From assembly GCA_946811185.2 (NCBI GenBank), contig OX328110.1, positions 9,838,516 through 9,902,515 of the forward strand: a stretch of 64,000 nucleotides of DNA, read 5' to 3'. The translations under genes and the position numbers were made by a program. Of the stretch, positions 54,761 through 63,853 are shown piece after piece (position 1 is the first letter of the stretch; each line of letters opens with the position of its first letter). Source of the stretch: Hippopus hippopus (Eukaryota; Mollusca; Bivalvia; Cardiida; Cardiidae). A model generated the notes under the pieces. That model did no database searches and was not told the origin of the DNA. It was given only the letters and a program-made list of their open reading frames with translations.

Positions 54761-55399
54761 TTATTGTATATTTGATCCCGTGATTGAAACCACGGGCATT
54801 TCTTTTGATCTATTTGTGACAAATAAGTTTGCAGCAGCCATGAGACATGCGGTTGTTGTGAACCAAAAATTGTTATGTCCATTCCCAATTGGCAATATTG
54901 CATGTCCCATCTCGTGTATAATTGTTCCGGCACACTGTCTTTTTGAGTTCATATTGCCACAAAAAATGTGTATTTCATTAAATTCAGGACCAGCATACTT
55001 TGTGAAGCCATTATCATTCGAATCTTTTTCAGGGTGTAAATAAATGTGTAATTGTTTTTTATCTGTACTTCTTGTATGTAGACAGAACATTAATTGAGCT
55101 ATAAGTTCTTTGCTATATTTTACAAACGCATCATAGGAGTTCTGTTCAATTAAAGCATCGAAAAAAGAATTAACCCTACAGATCATTACTTGGCATCGTT
55201 TATCAGTGAACTTGGGTGGTTGGTAGGTGATGTCTTCTTTCACCCATTGTGACCCTGAAAAGTGAAATAAAGAGACTCGCATCTCTTTGCACTTGAATGG
55301 TCCTATCCCTGTTGTTAAAAGAAAACGTAAAGCTTCTATAAGGTTAATGTCTATCGCATGAAACATAACTATAATTTCCAGTAAATTTAGAATATCCAT
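54761..55399 (-). CDS. Metalloprotease-like protein (HExxH)
   Basis: A 212-aa ORF with TIIHEMGHAILPIGNGHNNF near residues 164-183: an HExxH zinc-site motif with another His nine residues after the second, wider spaced than the metzincin HExxHxxGxxH. Upstream is a strand-like NEIHIFCG. No signal peptide or membrane segment is obvious. I do not recognise the family; zincin-like fold is an inference. It lies between the 226-bp array and the 54.0-kb ORF, facing the latter, and may be an accessory gene of the virus-like element. Confidence 0.5.
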   Translation of the reverse strand: MDILNLLEIIVMFHAIDINLIEALRFLLTTGIGPFKCKEMRVSLFHFSGSQWVKEDITYQPPKFTDKRCQVMICRVNSFFDALIEQNSYDAFVKYSKELIAQLMFCLHTRSTDKKQLHIYLHPEKDSNDNGFTKYAGPEFNEIHIFCGNMNSKRQCAGTIIHEMGHAILPIGNGHNNFWFTTTACLMAAANLFVTNRSKEMPVVSITGSNIQ

Positions 55400-55746
55400 C
55401 CTTCAGTTTCAGTAAAAAGAAGAGGTGCCCAAAATTGAAATAAATATGCTGAAACAAACTTCGTCAATTTTTCTTTTCGAAATCCTCGATTTAACAATGT
55501 GCTACTTTTGTGCAACCAGACACTGTTTGATATTAAATCTAAAGTGACTTTTCCGTTTTGAAAAATTTAAAACATCTGCAGAAAAACACCTGGCTTTTAA
55601 TTTTTGCATATATATGAACGTGTAAGTCTAATTTGTAACAATTGTTTACCTAATGTTACAAATTGCAATCAAGTTTTGAGTGATAAAATCTTTTTGAATT
55701 TACGCCGAACGTCGATTTTCAAATTTTATCTCTATATGAGATAATT
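55400..55746. other. Spacer between metalloprotease-like ORF and 226-bp array
   Basis: Should hold the promoter of the minus-strand ORF; a GCATATTTATTTC on that strand near 55440 is the only TATA-like stretch. Confidence 0.35.
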
Positions 55747-57013
55747 TGTCAGATAAAATGTCATTGAGCATGTTCTTATCATCTATGATCAAATTCTAAC
55801 ATGAATTTCGTTTAAAAAGCGAGAAAAACATCCATTTTTTGACCAAAGAAATGACTTTAGCGGATGCCTTTTACCCCGATTTCATATATTGCATTCCATA
55901 CAAGTGTTGCTGTATGTCATTTTAAATTAAGAAAAAAAAAATTAGGTATAAAGGTATTAGAGATCACTTGTCAGATAAAATGTCATTGAGCCTGTTCTTA
56001 TCATCTATGATCAAATTCGAAAGTGAATTTCGTTTAAAACACGACAAAATCCATTTTCTGACTACAGAAATGACTTCAGCGGGTGTCTTTTACCCCGATT
56101 TCATATATTACATTACATACTGCTGTCGCTATATTTCATTTTAAATCAAGAAATAAAAAAATTCAAATTAGGTATAAAGGTATTGGAGATCACTTGTCAG
56201 ATAAAATGTCATTGAGCCTGTTCTTATCATCTATGATCAAATTCGAAAGTAAATTTCGTTTAAAACACGACAAAATCCATTTTCTGACTACAGAAATGAC
56301 TTCAGCTGATTTCTTTTACCCCGATTCCATATATTACATTACATACTGCTGTCGCTATATTTCATTTTAAATCAAGAAATAAAAATTTTCAAATTAAGTA
56401 TAAAGGTATTGGAGATCACTTGTCAGATAAAATGTCATTGAGCCTGTTCTTATCATCTATGATCAAATTCGAAAGTGAATTTCGTTTAAAACACGACAAA
56501 ATCCATTTTCTGACTACAGAAATGACTTCAGCGGGTGCCTTTTACCCCGATTCCATATATTACATTACATACTGCTGTCGCTATATTTCATTTTAAATCA
56601 AGAAATAAAAATTTTCAAATTAGGTATAAAGGTATTGGAGATCACTTGTTAGATAAAATGTCATTGAGCCTGTTCTTATCATCTATGATCAAATTCGAAA
56701 GTAAATTTCGTTTAAAACACGACAAAATCCATTTTCTGACTACAGAAATGACTTCAGCGGATGTCTTTTACCCCGATTTCATATATTACATTACATACTA
56801 CTGTCGCTATATTTCATTTTAAATCAAGAAATAAAAATTTTCAAATTAGGTATGAAGGTATTGGAGATAACTTGTTAGATAAAATGTCATTGAGGCTGTT
56901 CTTATCATCTATGATCAAATTCGAAAGTAAATTTCACTTAAAACACGATAAAATCCATTTTCTGACTACAGAAATGACTTCAGCGGGTGCCTTTTACCCC
57001 GATTTCATATATT
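55747..57013 (+). repeat. 226-bp tandem array upstream of polymerase
   Basis: Units start with TGT(C/T)AGATAAAATGTCATTG at 55747, 55969, 56195, 56421, 56647 and 56873: spacing 222, then 226 four times. The inner units are near identical and the first is the most divergent, as in arrays kept alike by unequal exchange. Each contains TTTTACCCCGATT and a polyA-rich end. ORFs of 90-95 aa cross unit borders but shift frame with each unit. Confidence 0.92.
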
Positions 57014-57077
57014 GTATGCCTGTATTAAATTAGTATATCTAAAAATAGCTCTTTCTCAAAACGAGGCTAATGGAGAG

Positions 57078-57085
57078 TATATAAG
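57078..57085 (+). promoter_or_regulatory. TATA box of DNA polymerase gene
   Basis: TATATAAG lies 53 bp before the polymerase ATG, so a start site near 57110 would give a short leader. Confidence 0.55.
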
Positions 57086-57137
57086 AAGACACACTCGGTA
57101 ACATACCTATTCTGTTTTCAGATTTCAATCGAGCAAC

Positions 57138-60100
57138 ATGGACGCTGTGGCTGAAATAATGGACGTTATGATAAACTCTTATACGGATCCGGATGAGCTT
57201 ATGGACTTTGCAACGACCATGGGGATCCAGGATTCCGTGTCTGTAAGACTTAGACTTTTCCAGCTGAAACAACAGGAATATGATAATGAGTTTATCGAAG
57301 AACAAATGGACTTGGTGCTGCAAACCCTAGGTGGACGTATCCAGACTCCGGTTACTTTTAACGAGGAGGACATGGTCGTATCGCTAGAGTATGTACAAAT
57401 ACAGGAGGAAATTGATGGAGCTGTCAAAGCCCTTCTTTTTGATGACGATATGAACGAGACAGCAAGGTTGTGTTTGGAAGATGGTGATTGGGACGATCCA
57501 TTTGTTCAGACAGGGGGAGGGGAAGAGCCACGGGCGGGACCCTCCGGTCTACAGAACGATCTTTTTGATGACGATATGAACGAGACAGCAAGGTTGTGTT
57601 TGGAAGATGGTGATTGGGACGATCCATTTGTTCAGACAGGGGAAGGGGAAGAGCCACGGGCGGGACCCTCCGGTCTACAGAACGACAACAAACTGAAATA
57701 CACAATGAGAAAGAAGGACACCCGCACATATGCCAAAAATGCAGCAATAGATACAACATATCAAGTAAAATTGGATGAGCGGTACAATGGTCAGCGGTTA
57801 ATAGACGTGAGGCAGGGACTTCATGACATGATCCAGGCAGCCCTTAACGAGGCCCGAGGACACCTACAGGGGAATGATCTAGGTCGTGTCGTGATATATC
57901 ACGATGCTTTGCACAACCCTGTTGTCGTCCCTTTACAGAAGTGGGATACCCTTGACGCTAATAGAGTTATGGAGATCCTCGAAAAGGTACTCAATAGTAA
58001 CCAGGAACTTTCGATCGATGAGACCTTTGATATAATAATAGGGACCATTGACCTACCTAAAGGAGGCAAGCGAAAACATATCATACGTATTAAAGGTGAA
58101 AACACTTCATTGGATTTAAAACGCTCGGTAGTGACTATTGAGAATGAAGATAAAATGTGTATGGCAAGGGCCATTGGAGTCAGCTGGGCAAAATTAAAGA
58201 GGTGTACCAAGGAAGAATGGGAGGAGGTAACGAAAAACAGACAGGGAAAAAGTAGCTTGGAGTTGGTTTTAGAATATCAAAAAGTCCCCTTGTCTTACTA
58301 TAACGACCTTGTCAAAAAGAAGAAGAAACACCAAGGACAGCTGGCAAGGGCTCTGTGTAAGATGGCAGGCGTACCCATAGACCGAACAGCTAGTCTCAAC
58401 GATGTGGAGGCATTTGAGGAAATCCTAGGAGTACGCGTGATGGTCATCAGCGCTCGCCTAGGCAATAAATTTATTACTGGTCCTAGCAGTGACGGGCGTC
58501 CCTGTATCTACGTGTACTTGGTGGACGACGACCACTTTCATGCCATAACAAACATCACTGGGTTTTTTAGCGACTCCTATTTTTGTGAAAAATGTCTCAA
58601 ACACTATAGTAATAGGGAATATCACCAGTGTGCAGAAAAATGTATAGTGTGCAAGAGGGACCACTGCCCTAAAACGAACAAGAGTCTGAGGTGCACAGAT
58701 TGTAACATGGACTGTAGGTCAGATGATTGTTACAAACAACACAAGAAAGTACCCTTACACAAAAATGGAAGGAGAAAAGGTCAACCCAGTGGGCCTTCCC
58801 AGTGTGAAAAGTGGTGGAGGTGTTTCAGGTGTTACAAGGTACTAAGGACGGACATAAGGAAGAAGGAGGACCATGTGTGTGGGGAATACTTTTGTAAGAC
58901 TTGTAAAAAGTATGTGTTGGACGATCATCAGTTCTATTTAAGAGCGAAAGAATGTAAGGACAAGTTTATACCTAAATATATATTTTTTTATTTTGAGTGT
59001 AGTCAGGATGATATGAGTGAGTGCGAGAATGGATACATACCGCAAAAGAAAATAGAATGCGCAGATTGTCAACCATCACAGGTATGTAAGTCTTGTTCTA
59101 AGTGTAAAAACTGCAACACGTCATGGTGCGGTAGAACTACGCATCGTCCCAACTTTGTCTTAGCTCATTCGGTATGCCCAAAATGTATTGACAATGAATT
59201 GACTGCCAAATCAGTATGTAAGAGATGCGGTAGCCGTTGTAAAAAATGTCAAAAAAATCTGGATGAGAAAGATTTGGGACCTTGTCCAGGGACATGTGGC
59301 TTTAGAGAAGTCACTTTCCAGGGACATGATACTGCTGAACAGTTTGGGCAATGGTTATTTACGGAACAACACGAGTACTGCAAGGTGGTTGCTCATAACA
59401 TGAAAGGTTATGACGGTTACTTTCTGCTAGAGTACCTCGTTGATCAGTCATTACGGCCAGACAAAATTATTTACAACGGGTCCAAGATAATGTACATGAC
59501 AGTAGAGCGAGACTTACATATCAAGGTAATAGACAGTCTTAACTTCTTACCCATGAAACTGTCAGCATTACCCAAAGCATTTGGTTTACATGAATTGAAA
59601 AAAGGGTGGTTCCCACATTATTTTAATACCCGAGAGAATCAAAATTATGTTGGGCCCTACCCTGATGCTAAAGATTATGGTTACGATTTCATGGGTGAGA
59701 AAGAAAGAAGCGAGTTAGTAGAGTGGTTGAAACAGAGACAGTGTGAAGTTTTTGATTTTAGAAAAGAGATGTTAGAATATTGTAGAAGTGATGTTGATAT
59801 ATTGAGACAAGCATGTTTGAAATTTAGATATTTGTTAATGAATGCAACGGGAGAAGAAAAAGAGGTCATAAATGGAAAGGGAAAGACTGAAAAAAGGTGG
59901 TTTGGGGCCGTAGATCCTTTCGACAGTGTTACGATTGCATCAGTATGCATGAATGTGTTTAGAAGTAAATTTCTAGAAGAAAAGTGGAAGGTACAATTGT
60001 ATGACACTGATGAATGGATCCCAGCCAAACTATGTGAGGGAGTATTGTATGTACTGGTGAAAGATGAATGGGTGAGTGCAGCAAAATTGAAAGTCAAGGG

Positions 60101-61913
60101 TAAAGAATTTGTAAGCACCCCGATAGCAAAGATTCCTCCCAGTGGATACAAAGAACAATACAGTAAGGTGTCAATTCAGTGGTTAGAGTGGCGAGCGCTT
60201 ACAGACCATGTACACATTCAGCATGCACTGAATGAAGGTGAAAAAAAGATACCAGGAACACGATACAAATTAGATGGATATTGTGAAGAAACACACACAG
60301 CATACGAGTACCACGGATGTGTGTTTCACGGATGCCCTGTGTGTTTCCCAGACAAACGAGAGGACACGTATCACCCCCTCACCAATCAATCACTGAATGA
60401 ATTGTATGCTCTGACTCTAAAAAAGAAAGCATACCTCGAGCAATTAGGCATGAAGTATGTGTGTATTTGGGACCATGACTTCAAAAAATTAAAGGACGAA
60501 AATGAAGAACTCAAAGAATGCATTGCACAATTAGATGTAGCTGACCGATTAGATCCAAGAGAGAGTTTCTTCGGAGGGCGCACTAATGCCAGTCAACTCT
60601 ATTACAAAACCAAAGAACATGAACAGGTCAAATACGTAGACTTTACAAGTTTGTACCCTTGGGTGAACAAGTATTGTCGGTATCCCGTAGGTCACCCCAA
60701 AATCTTGACCAAAGACTTCGGGAAGCTTGAGGAGTATTTTGGTATTGCCAAAATAAAGACATTACCCCCGAGAGGGCTGTATCATCCAGTCCTCCCCTAT
60801 AGATCAAATGGCAAACTGAAATTTCCTCTATGTCGTACCTGTGCGGATACCGAGAATCAAGATTCATGTACATGTTCTTCTGAAGACAGGGTTTTAATTG
60901 GCACGTGGTGCATCCCCGAGATAAAAACGGCTCTAAGACTGGGTTACACACTAGAAAAAATATATGAAGTATACCACTGGGAGGAAACAACACAGTATAA
61001 TCCTGAGACGGGTGATGGGGGGTTATTCGCCAAGTATATCAACACGTTTTTGAAATTTAAGCAAGAGGCGAGTGGCCCTCCTGATTGGGTCAAAACGAAA
61101 CAAGACATGACAAAATACATGGAAGATTATCATAAAAAAGAGGGTGTATTGCTGGATCAAAACAGCATTGTAAAAAACCCTGGCAAAAGAGCTCTGGCCA
61201 AACTTTGTCTCAATAGCTTTTGGGGTAAGTTTGGACAGAGACTCAATATGCGTCAAACCAAAATATATCACGAGAGTCAAGCAAACTTATTTTTTCAAGT
61301 ATTTTCTGATCCTACAAAAGAGCCTCTGAACTTTCATATACTCTCAAATGATATGATACAAATAGAGTGGATTTATAAACATGACTTTCACCCCGAAGAC
61401 AACGAAACAAACATTTACTTGGCGACCTTTACAACATGTTGGGCCCGATTAAAATTGTACAGTGTGCTCGAAAAGTTGAATAAAAGAGTGTTGTACTACG
61501 ACACGGACTCTGTCATTTACGTGAGTAGACCCGGAGAGTTTGATCCTCCCTTAGGGGACTACTTGGGTGAGTTGACGGATGAACTGGAGCAAGGAGAGCA
61601 TATTGTAGAATTTGTGTCAGGAGGTCCAAAGAATTACGCATATAAGACCAGTACCAACGAGGAAACATGTAAGGTCAGAGGGTTTACTTTGAACTACACT
61701 AATAGCAAACTAATCAATTTTGAAGCCGTGAAAGCTATAGTAACAGATTCAAAAAGTAGTTCAAATATTGTTGTAACCAACCCATGTAAAATATGTAGAG
61801 ACAAAAGAAAGAGGAAATTGTATAATAGAGAAGAAAAGAAAAGTTATCAAATGGTGTATACAAAGCGAAGGAAACTAGACAATTATGACACTGTACCATA
61901 TGGATATGACTGA
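57138..61913 (+). CDS. polB: Protein-primed family B DNA polymerase (Polinton/adintovirus type)
   Basis: 1591 aa, one exon, while host genes around it are split. Residues 1-600: acidic N terminus with a 42-aa duplication, then a region with CxxC pairs (about 480-610). Exo region: FFYFEC at 616-621, where the first Exo I residue is Tyr618 instead of Asp while Glu620 is kept; Exo II NMKGYDGYF (Asp759); Exo III YCRSD (Tyr881, Asp885). Further CxxC clusters lie at about 640-730. Palm: DFTSLYP (Asp1168), KLCLNSFWGKFG (Lys1355, Asn1359), YYDTDS (Asp1455, Asp1457). All polymerase catalytic residues are present. It copies linear DNA from a terminal protein, either a free protein or part of its own N terminus. 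Loss of the Exo I Asp predicts weak or absent proofreading. The C terminus ends in a basic stretch. Confidence 0.93.
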   Translation: MDAVAEIMDVMINSYTDPDELMDFATTMGIQDSVSVRLRLFQLKQQEYDNEFIEEQMDLVLQTLGGRIQTPVTFNEEDMVVSLEYVQIQEEIDGAVKALLFDDDMNETARLCLEDGDWDDPFVQTGGGEEPRAGPSGLQNDLFDDDMNETARLCLEDGDWDDPFVQTGEGEEPRAGPSGLQNDNKLKYTMRKKDTRTYAKNAAIDTTYQVKLDERYNGQRLIDVRQGLHDMIQAALNEARGHLQGNDLGRVVIYHDALHNPVVVPLQKWDTLDANRVMEILEKVLNSNQELSIDETFDIIIGTIDLPKGGKRKHIIRIKGENTSLDLKRSVVTIENEDKMCMARAIGVSWAKLKRCTKEEWEEVTKNRQGKSSLELVLEYQKVPLSYYNDLVKKKKKHQGQLARALCKMAGVPIDRTASLNDVEAFEEILGVRVMVISARLGNKFITGPSSDGRPCIYVYLVDDDHFHAITNITGFFSDSYFCEKCLKHYSNREYHQCAEKCIVCKRDHCPKTNKSLRCTDCNMDCRSDDCYKQHKKVPLHKNGRRKGQPSGPSQCEKWWRCFRCYKVLRTDIRKKEDHVCGEYFCKTCKKYVLDDHQFYLRAKECKDKFIPKYIFFYFECSQDDMSECENGYIPQKKIECADCQPSQVCKSCSKCKNCNTSWCGRTTHRPNFVLAHSVCPKCIDNELTAKSVCKRCGSRCKKCQKNLDEKDLGPCPGTCGFREVTFQGHDTAEQFGQWLFTEQHEYCKVVAHNMKGYDGYFLLEYLVDQSLRPDKIIYNGSKIMYMTVERDLHIKVIDSLNFLPMKLSALPKAFGLHELKKGWFPHYFNTRENQNYVGPYPDAKDYGYDFMGEKERSELVEWLKQRQCEVFDFRKEMLEYCRSDVDILRQACLKFRYLLMNATGEEKEVINGKGKTEKRWFGAVDPFDSVTIASVCMNVFRSKFLEEKWKVQLYDTDEWIPAKLCEGVLYVLVKDEWVSAAKLKVKGKEFVSTPIAKIPPSGYKEQYSKVSIQWLEWRALTDHVHIQHALNEGEKKIPGTRYKLDGYCEETHTAYEYHGCVFHGCPVCFPDKREDTYHPLTNQSLNELYALTLKKKAYLEQLGMKYVCIWDHDFKKLKDENEELKECIAQLDVADRLDPRESFFGGRTNASQLYYKTKEHEQVKYVDFTSLYPWVNKYCRYPVGHPKILTKDFGKLEEYFGIAKIKTLPPRGLYHPVLPYRSNGKLKFPLCRTCADTENQDSCTCSSEDRVLIGTWCIPEIKTALRLGYTLEKIYEVYHWEETTQYNPETGDGGLFAKYINTFLKFKQEASGPPDWVKTKQDMTKYMEDYHKKEGVLLDQNSIVKNPGKRALAKLCLNSFWGKFGQRLNMRQTKIYHESQANLFFQVFSDPTKEPLNFHILSNDMIQIEWIYKHDFHPEDNETNIYLATFTTCWARLKLYSVLEKLNKRVLYYDTDSVIYVSRPGEFDPPLGDYLGELTDELEQGEHIVEFVSGGPKNYAYKTSTNEETCKVRGFTLNYTNSKLINFEAVKAIVTDSKSSSNIVVTNPCKICRDKRKRKLYNREEKKSYQMVYTKRRKLDNYDTVPYGYD
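57435..57686 (+). repeat. 126-bp in-frame tandem duplication in polB
   Basis: Residues 100-141 and 142-183 are copies differing at one residue (TGGGEE versus TGEGEE). The unit starts LFDDDMNETARLC. It is acidic, lies outside the catalytic domains, and keeps the frame. Near identity points to a recent event. Confidence 0.95.
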
Positions 61914-61935
61914 TGTAATTTTTTTTTTTTGTTCG

Positions 61936-62157
61936 TGGGTTGTTCAATGTCAATCATTTTTCAAAAAAAGGTGTTAGTCATTTTTCAAAAAGTGTCACTC
62001 ATTTTTCAAAAAGTGTCACTCGTTTTTACGTTTTTATACTTTTACAGGTAAATTCCCATAGGGTCTGTTTCAAAAAGTGTCACTCATTTTCCTAAAAGTG
62101 TCACTCATTTTCAAAAAAGTGTCACTCATTTTCTTAAAAGTGTCGCTTATTTTTCTA
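61936..62157 (+). repeat. About 21-bp minisatellite between polB and next gene
   Basis: Roughly eight units of GTGTCACTCATTTTTCAAAA in two groups separated by about 60 bp. The GTCACTCATTTT core is the constant part. It fills nearly all of the space before the next promoter-like motif, so it may be regulatory or a spacer. Confidence 0.85.
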
Positions 62158-62203
62158 GATACCAACTGTTGTTTATTTTATTTGTTAACGTGATAATTGT
62201 ATT

Positions 62204-62211
62204 GCTTATAA
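62204..62211 (+). promoter_or_regulatory. GCTTATAA promoter-like motif, unit 1
   Basis: GCTTATAA followed by AT, 59 bp before the membrane-protein ATG. The identical octamer precedes the next unit (63199). An AATAAA (62211-62216) overlapping its 3' side may end the polymerase mRNA. Confidence 0.45.
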
Positions 62212-62269
62212 ATAAAAAATTGTAAGAATGAGTTTCTTTTTGTGTTTTGAGTTAATCTAACGTAAGAAT

Positions 62270-62530
62270 ATGACAGAAACTCCCGAAAAAGAAACGTTTT
62301 TACGTTTCCCTAAACCTGACGAAGAAAGCCATAGTGACAAGTGGCATTTACTGGGCACCCGTGTCCCCCAAGCAGAGATTGTCTACTTTTGTCAGATGAT
62401 CATAGTGTACATCATTATTATTACGTCCATCATTAACCTATCAGTGCAAAACGGGTCGACCGAGCTTTGGGTATCACTCTTGAGTAGCAGTATCGGGTAC
62501 GCTTTGCCTAACCCTAGACTTAAAAAATAA
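62270..62530 (+). CDS. Small membrane protein of the virus-like element
   Basis: 86 aa. A polar N terminus (TETPEKETFLRFPKPDEESH) is followed by two hydrophobic segments (about 38-57, IVYFCQMIIVYIIIITSI, and 66-78) and a short basic tail. Probably a virion or host-membrane component; the family is not named here. Its stop TAA shares the A with the ATG of the ATPase (TAATG at 62528-62532). Confidence 0.75.
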   Translation: MTETPEKETFLRFPKPDEESHSDKWHLLGTRVPQAEIVYFCQMIIVYIIIITSIINLSVQNGSTELWVSLLSSSIGYALPNPRLKK

Positions 62531-63183
62531 TGGCCGTCCCTCTTCCATTCGAACCATGTTCTAGTATGTGTATTAGCGGACAAACTGGTAGTGGTAAAAC
62601 CCAATGGGTGTACCGCTTTTTGAAACAAGTAAACCTCATGTACGGACGGGACCCCCCTTCTCATATTCTCTATTGCTACGGTATCCACCAAGACTTGTTT
62701 GATGTCATGGAGAGTTCCATTCCAAACTTTGACAGTAAGCAAGGACTACCTACTGCAGAAGAATTGGATGACTTCACAAGAGACAAAAAACACAAGTTAA
62801 TCATTTTAGACGACCTAATGCACGAGGTCATGCGGAGTAAAGAAATGGAGTTACTGTTCACCCAAGGCTGCCATCACAGAAAAGTATCGGTGATTATGAT
62901 CACACAAAACTTATACCCTGGGGGTAAACATGCCAGAACTATAGCTTTGAATACATGGTATCTGGTGCTTATGAAAAATATTCGTGACATATCTCAAGTA
63001 GGAGTGCTAGGACGGCAGCTTTATCCCGGTAAATCCGGAGTGTTTATGAAGGCTTACGAAGATGCCCTTAATACGAGACACGGTTATTTCATAGTGGACA
63101 TGTCCCCTTACTCCGACGACAAGTACCGTTTAAGGACTCGTATATTTCCCAACGAAGATCCTATTGTGTACCGTTTGACGTAA
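62530..63183 (+). CDS. FtsK/HerA-like genome-packaging ATPase
   Basis: 217 aa. Walker A GQTGSGKT at residues 17-24 and Walker B IILDD at 91-95, then a polar MITQN at about 131-135 that fits the sensor strand. Size and layout match the A32-like packaging ATPases of Polintons and related viruses, which pump DNA into capsids. Translationally linked to the preceding ORF by TAATG. Followed by AATAAA (63191-63196), only 8 bp after its stop. Confidence 0.88.
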   Translation: MAVPLPFEPCSSMCISGQTGSGKTQWVYRFLKQVNLMYGRDPPSHILYCYGIHQDLFDVMESSIPNFDSKQGLPTAEELDDFTRDKKHKLIILDDLMHEVMRSKEMELLFTQGCHHRKVSVIMITQNLYPGGKHARTIALNTWYLVLMKNIRDISQVGVLGRQLYPGKSGVFMKAYEDALNTRHGYFIVDMSPYSDDKYRLRTRIFPNEDPIVYRLT

Positions 63184-63190
63184 GAATGGA

Positions 63191-63196
63191 AATAAA
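63191..63196 (+). terminator. Poly(A) signal after ATPase
   Basis: AATAAA 8 bp downstream of the ATPase stop and just before the next GCTTATAA, so the two units are packed end to end. Confidence 0.45.
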
Positions 63197-63198
63197 TA

Positions 63199-63206
63199 GC
63201 TTATAA
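63199..63206 (+). promoter_or_regulatory. GCTTATAA promoter-like motif, unit 2
   Basis: Same octamer as at 62204, here 10 bp before the ATG at 63216. If it sets the start site like a TATA box, the true start could be inside the annotated ORF; if it acts as an initiator, the leader is very short. Confidence 0.4.
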
Positions 63207-63215
63207 GAATACAAT

Positions 63216-63539
63216 ATGGTAGAACTAATTAAACAGCAACGTCACTTTTTATATTTAGTGGCCAACACTACAGCCGACCAGAGAAAAGCGCTTTTAAAAA
63301 CTATTACCCGTCAACAGCTAAGGGCGCTTAGTCAAATTGCGTACAACATTATCCGGTTCAAAGGTAGATTGACACTTACGGAAAAAGCCACCTTAAAGAG
63401 GCAGAGACGCTTTATTTACTTGCTTGGAGATCGTAACACGGGGTTTGTTAAAAAGAAGGAAGCTATCCAACATAAACAACGTATTATCCATACATTGGTG
63501 AAGATTGCTTCAGCCTACTTACAACCCGTATTACAGTAA
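63216..63539 (+). CDS. Basic 107-aa protein of the virus-like element
   Basis: Strongly basic and helical in pattern (RKALLKTITRQQLRALSQIA, then TLKRQRRFIYLLGDR). The charge and gene position suggest a DNA-binding or core protein, but I cannot name a family with confidence. It ends in TAATG shared with the next ORF. Confidence 0.7.
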   Translation: MVELIKQQRHFLYLVANTTADQRKALLKTITRQQLRALSQIAYNIIRFKGRLTLTEKATLKRQRRFIYLLGDRNTGFVKKKEAIQHKQRIIHTLVKIASAYLQPVLQ

Positions 63540-63727
63540 TGGAGAAATATGTATTAGTGCCTTTCGAAAAGTTTGAGCGATTGAAAAAACTATCTGGGAG
63601 ACAAGATGATCAGCAGAGAGAGGAAAGGGAAGATACCTCGAAAAAGAAGAATAAGAAATTAACACTATTTCCTCCGGGACTTAGAGAGAAGAAACGAAAG
63701 AAAGATATAGACTGGATTTCTTATTGA
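63539..63727 (+). CDS. Small charged protein of the virus-like element
   Basis: 62 aa, starting MEKYVLVPFEKFERLKKL, then a stretch of mixed Glu/Arg/Lys. It overlaps the previous stop by one base (63537-63541). Function unknown. AATAAA follows at 63779-63784. Confidence 0.6.
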   Translation: MEKYVLVPFEKFERLKKLSGRQDDQQREEREDTSKKKNKKLTLFPPGLREKKRKKDIDWISY

Positions 63728-63778
63728 ATAACGACTCGACAATTTCATGATTTTATATTTTTATTAACAGAATAATAC

Positions 63779-63784
63779 AATAAA
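63779..63784 (+). terminator. Poly(A) signal of unit 2
   Basis: AATAAA 52 bp after the stop at 63727, in the short gap before the convergent capsid-like gene. Confidence 0.5.
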
Positions 63785-63853
63785 AGTATAAAAGAAGGCA
63801 TGAGTCATTGTGTGTGTGTGGTTTTTTTTTTTTTTTATTATTTCCCTCCGTAT

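Noticed and set aside
55747..57013. CRISPR-like array
   Set aside because: Units are contiguous with no unique spacers, and the genome is eukaryotic.
56083..57033. Three 90-95 aa ORFs of similar sequence
   Set aside because: They are translations of the 226-bp repeat; since 226 is not a multiple of 3 the frame is not kept between units.
57424..57759. 111-aa minus-strand ORF
   Set aside because: Antisense shadow of the duplicated polymerase segment.
59681..60151. 156-aa minus-strand ORF
   Set aside because: Antisense of polymerase palm-proximal coding sequence, no motif of its own.
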